Source: Clostridia bacterium (GTDB lineage: Bacteria > Bacillota > Clostridia > UBA1381). Taken from it: DNA of 12,427 nucleotides. Below are positions 10,017 through 12,427 of this stretch, one piece after another. Position 1 is the first letter of the stretch. Each line of letters begins with the position of its first letter. A program made the position numbers and the translations under genes. The notes under the pieces were generated by a model, which made no database searches, was not told the origin of the DNA, and saw only the letters and a program-made list of their open reading frames with translations. The DNA is taken from positions 1 to 12,427 of the forward strand of contig CAAGKL010000276.1 in the NCBI GenBank assembly GCA_900770405.1, written 5' to 3'.

Positions 10017-12427
10017 ATGAAAAAGTGGTTGGTTTTATCGGCGGCGATAATGACGTTTATCTTTGGCGGCGTTCTTGCAAATGCCGAGGAGACGGGCAAG
10101 GTCAATGTTATGATAAGATACGCCGACAGCGGGGTTATGCCGATGAGTATTGAGTCGGACGATGCGGTTGGCGATGTAGAGACAGTCGAGCTGGAAGTGT
10201 CGGAAATATCCGCATACAAGAACGATCCGAATGTAAGCTATATAGAGGAGGACGTCAGGGTAAAAAAGGCGGCGTTTGACGGTGACTGGTACATTGGTTT
10301 TGACAATATTTCGGATATCTACGAGGATATCGGCATTGCCGGCGAAAATGTCAGGGTGGCGGTTCTCGACACCGGTATTTCGTTCTGCAACGGCAGGCAG
10401 GTCTCCGGCGGGGTTAATGTGCTCAATTCCGATGAGGGCTTCGGCGATAATAACGGTCACGGAACATCAATGGCGAACATTATCGCGTCGATTGTGCCGG
10501 AGGCTGAAATTTATTCGGTTAAGGTTTTGGACGGAAGCGGAGAAGGCTATTACAGCGATGTAATAGCGGGCATTAACTGGGCAATAGATAACGGTATGGA
10601 CGTTATCTGTATGAGCTTCGGCGCGTTTGATTATTCCTATTTTCTGGAGGAGGCTGTTGACCGGGCGTTCGGCGCGGGGATAGCAATGGTCGCCGCGGCG
10701 GGTAACGAAGGGTCGGATAAAATATATTACCCGGCGGCGTATAATCAGGTCATATCTGTCGGCGCGTGCGACGAAAACGGCAATGCGCTGCAATTTTCAA
10801 ACGGCGGGGATAAAGCGGATATTTTTGCGCCGGGCAGCAGAATTACGGCAGAAAATCACCGCGGCGTAAAATTAACGAATAAGGGAACCTCGGCGTCGGC
10901 GGCACAGGCTGCGGCGGTCGCTGCACTGATGAAATCGGCAAAGTCGGAATATGACATTGAAAACCTATACACGGCATTGAAACATTCGGCGAAAAAAGGC
11001 GATGACGGAATTAAAATACTGGACGGATACAGCGCGGTTTCAAATATGAACGCGTTTATCGACAACGAGGACGAGTATATTCCCACGCTTGACAAAACAT
11101 ATACCGAAAACGGCAAGGTTGCGGTGTCGTATAAGTATGATGCGTATGATAACCAGACAGTCAGCGTGAATGACTCGGTCAGGGTCAGAGCCGGATTTTT
11201 GTCCGACCACGAGTATTGCGATATTACGGTATACAAATCCACGGACCCGTCGAATATATTGGCGCGAAAACGCAGAATGTCCGTAAGCGCAAACTCGTAT
11301 GTAACATATACGTGCCCGGAGGATGTGCTGTCCTCGCCGGGGGTATATTATATAAGATACCACGCATCGGGAAACGGGACAAACACAGCATATGACGATA
11401 TTTTTACCGTCAATGTGGAAGCCGTTGCGGAGGACAGCTATGAGCCGAACAGCACATATTCGGAAGCCCATGTGTTAGAGACGAGAAACAGCAGCCTTTA
11501 TGCAAATCTTCACAGCGCGGCGGATAAGGATTATTACAGGATACATTTAAATAAGGGCGAGACAATCAATATCACCCTTTCCGAGCTGGGGCGGGATTAT
11601 AATATGAATTTATACAGTCTTACCAAAAGACTGGTAAGGAGCTCCGAAAACACAAACCGTACAAATGAAGAGATAATATACACAGCGACAAAAACAACCG
11701 ATTATTTCATTTATGTGTACGGTTATGACGGCGCATTCTGCGCGAAGAATTATCATCTGCAATATTCGGTAACGATTCCGGCTGACGAATACGAGGAACA
11801 TCAGAATGTGGCCGGTGCGACAGTTGATAATAATGACACATATGCAAACCGTACATATTTAAGCTTTACAAACAGTCTTGTTATACAGCCGATGATTTCG
11901 GGCGTAAGCGATGTCGATTGGTTTGAATTTGTTGCGCCGAACGGAGATATTACCGTTTCGCTGGAGGATTTGCCGGCGGACTATGAGCTTGAGTTGTATC
12001 AAAGCGAGACACAAAGGGTCGGAATGTCTGCGAATGGAGGCACAAAAAATGAGATTATAAATTACAACGTCGACGATGACTATAAGACGCTGTATATAAG
12101 GGTGTACGGATATAACGGCAACTGCTCGATTAATCCGTATACCCTGAGAATATCCTGCAACTACATAGAACCGGTTGTCACGCCGGACAAAAACAGCGCC
12201 GCTTTTTCGTGGAGAACCGGCTTTTCGGGAACATCAGTTGTAAATTACGGCAAAACGAGCGCGGTATCCGGGGAGAAAAATAACGGCAGTGTCTGGAGCA
12301 AGGTGCATAATATAAATATCACCGGACTGTCCGGGACCACGAAATACTATTACAAGGTCAGCACGGTAGGGTGTGCGCGCTCCGCCTCGCAGGTGGATTA
12401 TTTCTACACACTTGACCGCTATGAGAA
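10017..12427 (+). CDS. Secreted subtilisin-family (S8) serine protease with two PPC domains, 3' end cut by the window
   Basis: 803 codons are visible with no stop before the edge. Order: signal peptide (residues 1-23, MKKWLVLSAAIMTFIFGGVL with ANA before Glu24); an I9-like pro-domain (about 27-84, VETVELEVSEISAYKNDPNV then SYIEEDV); then an S8 domain (about 90-340). The S8 triad is intact: Asp118 in VAVLDTGIS, His148 in NNGHGTSMAN and Ser292 in GTSASAAQAA, with Asn230 (AAAGNEG) as the oxyanion residue. It continues with a beta domain (355-465) and two PPC-type domains starting near 470 (EDSYEPNSTYSEAH, SAADKDYYRIHL) and 604 (NNDTYANRTYLS, SDVDWFEFVAPNG). From about 720 there is a fibronectin-III-like domain (NSAAFSWRTGFSG, GTTKYYYKVST). 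The start at ATG 10017 is set by GGGGGAG (10005-10011). Role: extracellular protein breakdown or processing of surface proteins, perhaps its operon partner. Confidence 0.95.
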   Translation, partial: MKKWLVLSAAIMTFIFGGVLANAEETGKVNVMIRYADSGVMPMSIESDDAVGDVETVELEVSEISAYKNDPNVSYIEEDVRVKKAAFDGDWYIGFDNISDIYEDIGIAGENVRVAVLDTGISFCNGRQVSGGVNVLNSDEGFGDNNGHGTSMANIIASIVPEAEIYSVKVLDGSGEGYYSDVIAGINWAIDNGMDVICMSFGAFDYSYFLEEAVDRAFGAGIAMVAAAGNEGSDKIYYPAAYNQVISVGACDENGNALQFSNGGDKADIFAPGSRITAENHRGVKLTNKGTSASAAQAAAVAALMKSAKSEYDIENLYTALKHSAKKGDDGIKILDGYSAVSNMNAFIDNEDEYIPTLDKTYTENGKVAVSYKYDAYDNQTVSVNDSVRVRAGFLSDHEYCDITVYKSTDPSNILARKRRMSVSANSYVTYTCPEDVLSSPGVYYIRYHASGNGTNTAYDDIFTVNVEAVAEDSYEPNSTYSEAHVLETRNSSLYANLHSAADKDYYRIHLNKGETINITLSELGRDYNMNLYSLTKRLVRSSENTNRTNEEIIYTATKTTDYFIYVYGYDGAFCAKNYHLQYSVTIPADEYEEHQNVAGATVDNNDTYANRTYLSFTNSLVIQPMISGVSDVDWFEFVAPNGDITVSLEDLPADYELELYQSETQRVGMSANGGTKNEIINYNVDDDYKTLYIRVYGYNGNCSINPYTLRISCNYIEPVVTPDKNSAAFSWRTGFSGTSVVNYGKTSAVSGEKNNGSVWSKVHNINITGLSGTTKYYYKVSTVGCARSASQVDYFYTLDRYE

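Noticed and set aside
1..12427. CRISPR array, insertion sequence or rRNA
   Set aside because: No regularly spaced repeats, transposase motifs or rRNA-like stretches were seen on either strand.

Overview
The window reads as chromosome of an anaerobic member of the Clostridia (Bacillota), probably from a gut-like habitat. The evidence is strong AGGAGG-type ribosome sites, sigma-A-like promoters, a monofunctional cell-wall glycosyltransferase, a phage lysis cassette of the Gram-positive kind (LLH-type holin, XhlA-like protein, CHAP/SH3 endolysin), and a secreted subtilase with PPC repeats beside a cohesin-like exoprotein. No species can be named from the sequence alone.

Layout. (1) Positions 1-3560 are GC-rich housekeeping DNA, all on the + strand: the tail of an unknown gene, a large polytopic membrane protein resembling GT-C glycosyltransferases, a Dabb-domain protein, tadA (tRNA adenosine deaminase), a 34-residue membrane peptide, and a stand-alone GT51 peptidoglycan glycosyltransferase. 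A diverged intergenic repeat lies just before the last gene. (2) A consensus promoter at 3610-3638 drives two abutting tRNA-Pro genes (CGG and GGG), which end at a strong terminator at 3839-3872. (3) From the tRNAs to about 8.87 kb lies AT-richer, phage-derived DNA. It holds an N-terminally truncated tyrosine integrase, a small antitoxin-like ORF, about 700 bases without a conventional gene but full of RNA-like structure, a five-gene leftward lysis operon, and a rightward pair encoding a ferredoxin-thioredoxin-reductase-like protein and a P-loop kinase. No capsid, tail, portal or terminase gene is present, so this is a remnant or a slimmed-down satellite. (4) From 8880 on, a new promoter drives two secreted proteins: a cohesin-like exoprotein and a subtilisin-family protease that runs off the window.

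Most interesting region: 5065-5797. The right part (5562-5797) is bounded by a perfect 14-bp inverted repeat and ends in a T run. It contains a chain of hairpins including a three-way junction with a GNRA loop, and it encodes a 24-residue peptide (net charge about +9, valine alternating with basic residues or threonine) behind a textbook Shine-Dalgarno site. The left part (5065-5460) has many mutually compatible helices, a possible loop-loop contact and an H-type pseudoknot, and may be a large structured RNA. I cannot match either to a known family by eye. They are the best candidates here for an undescribed system.

How the genes fit together: the tRNA-Pro pair is the probable integration site and the integrase is the leftover of the insertion machinery. 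The lysis genes form one tightly packed, translationally coupled unit. The two exoproteins are host genes with their own promoter and near-identical ribosome sites.
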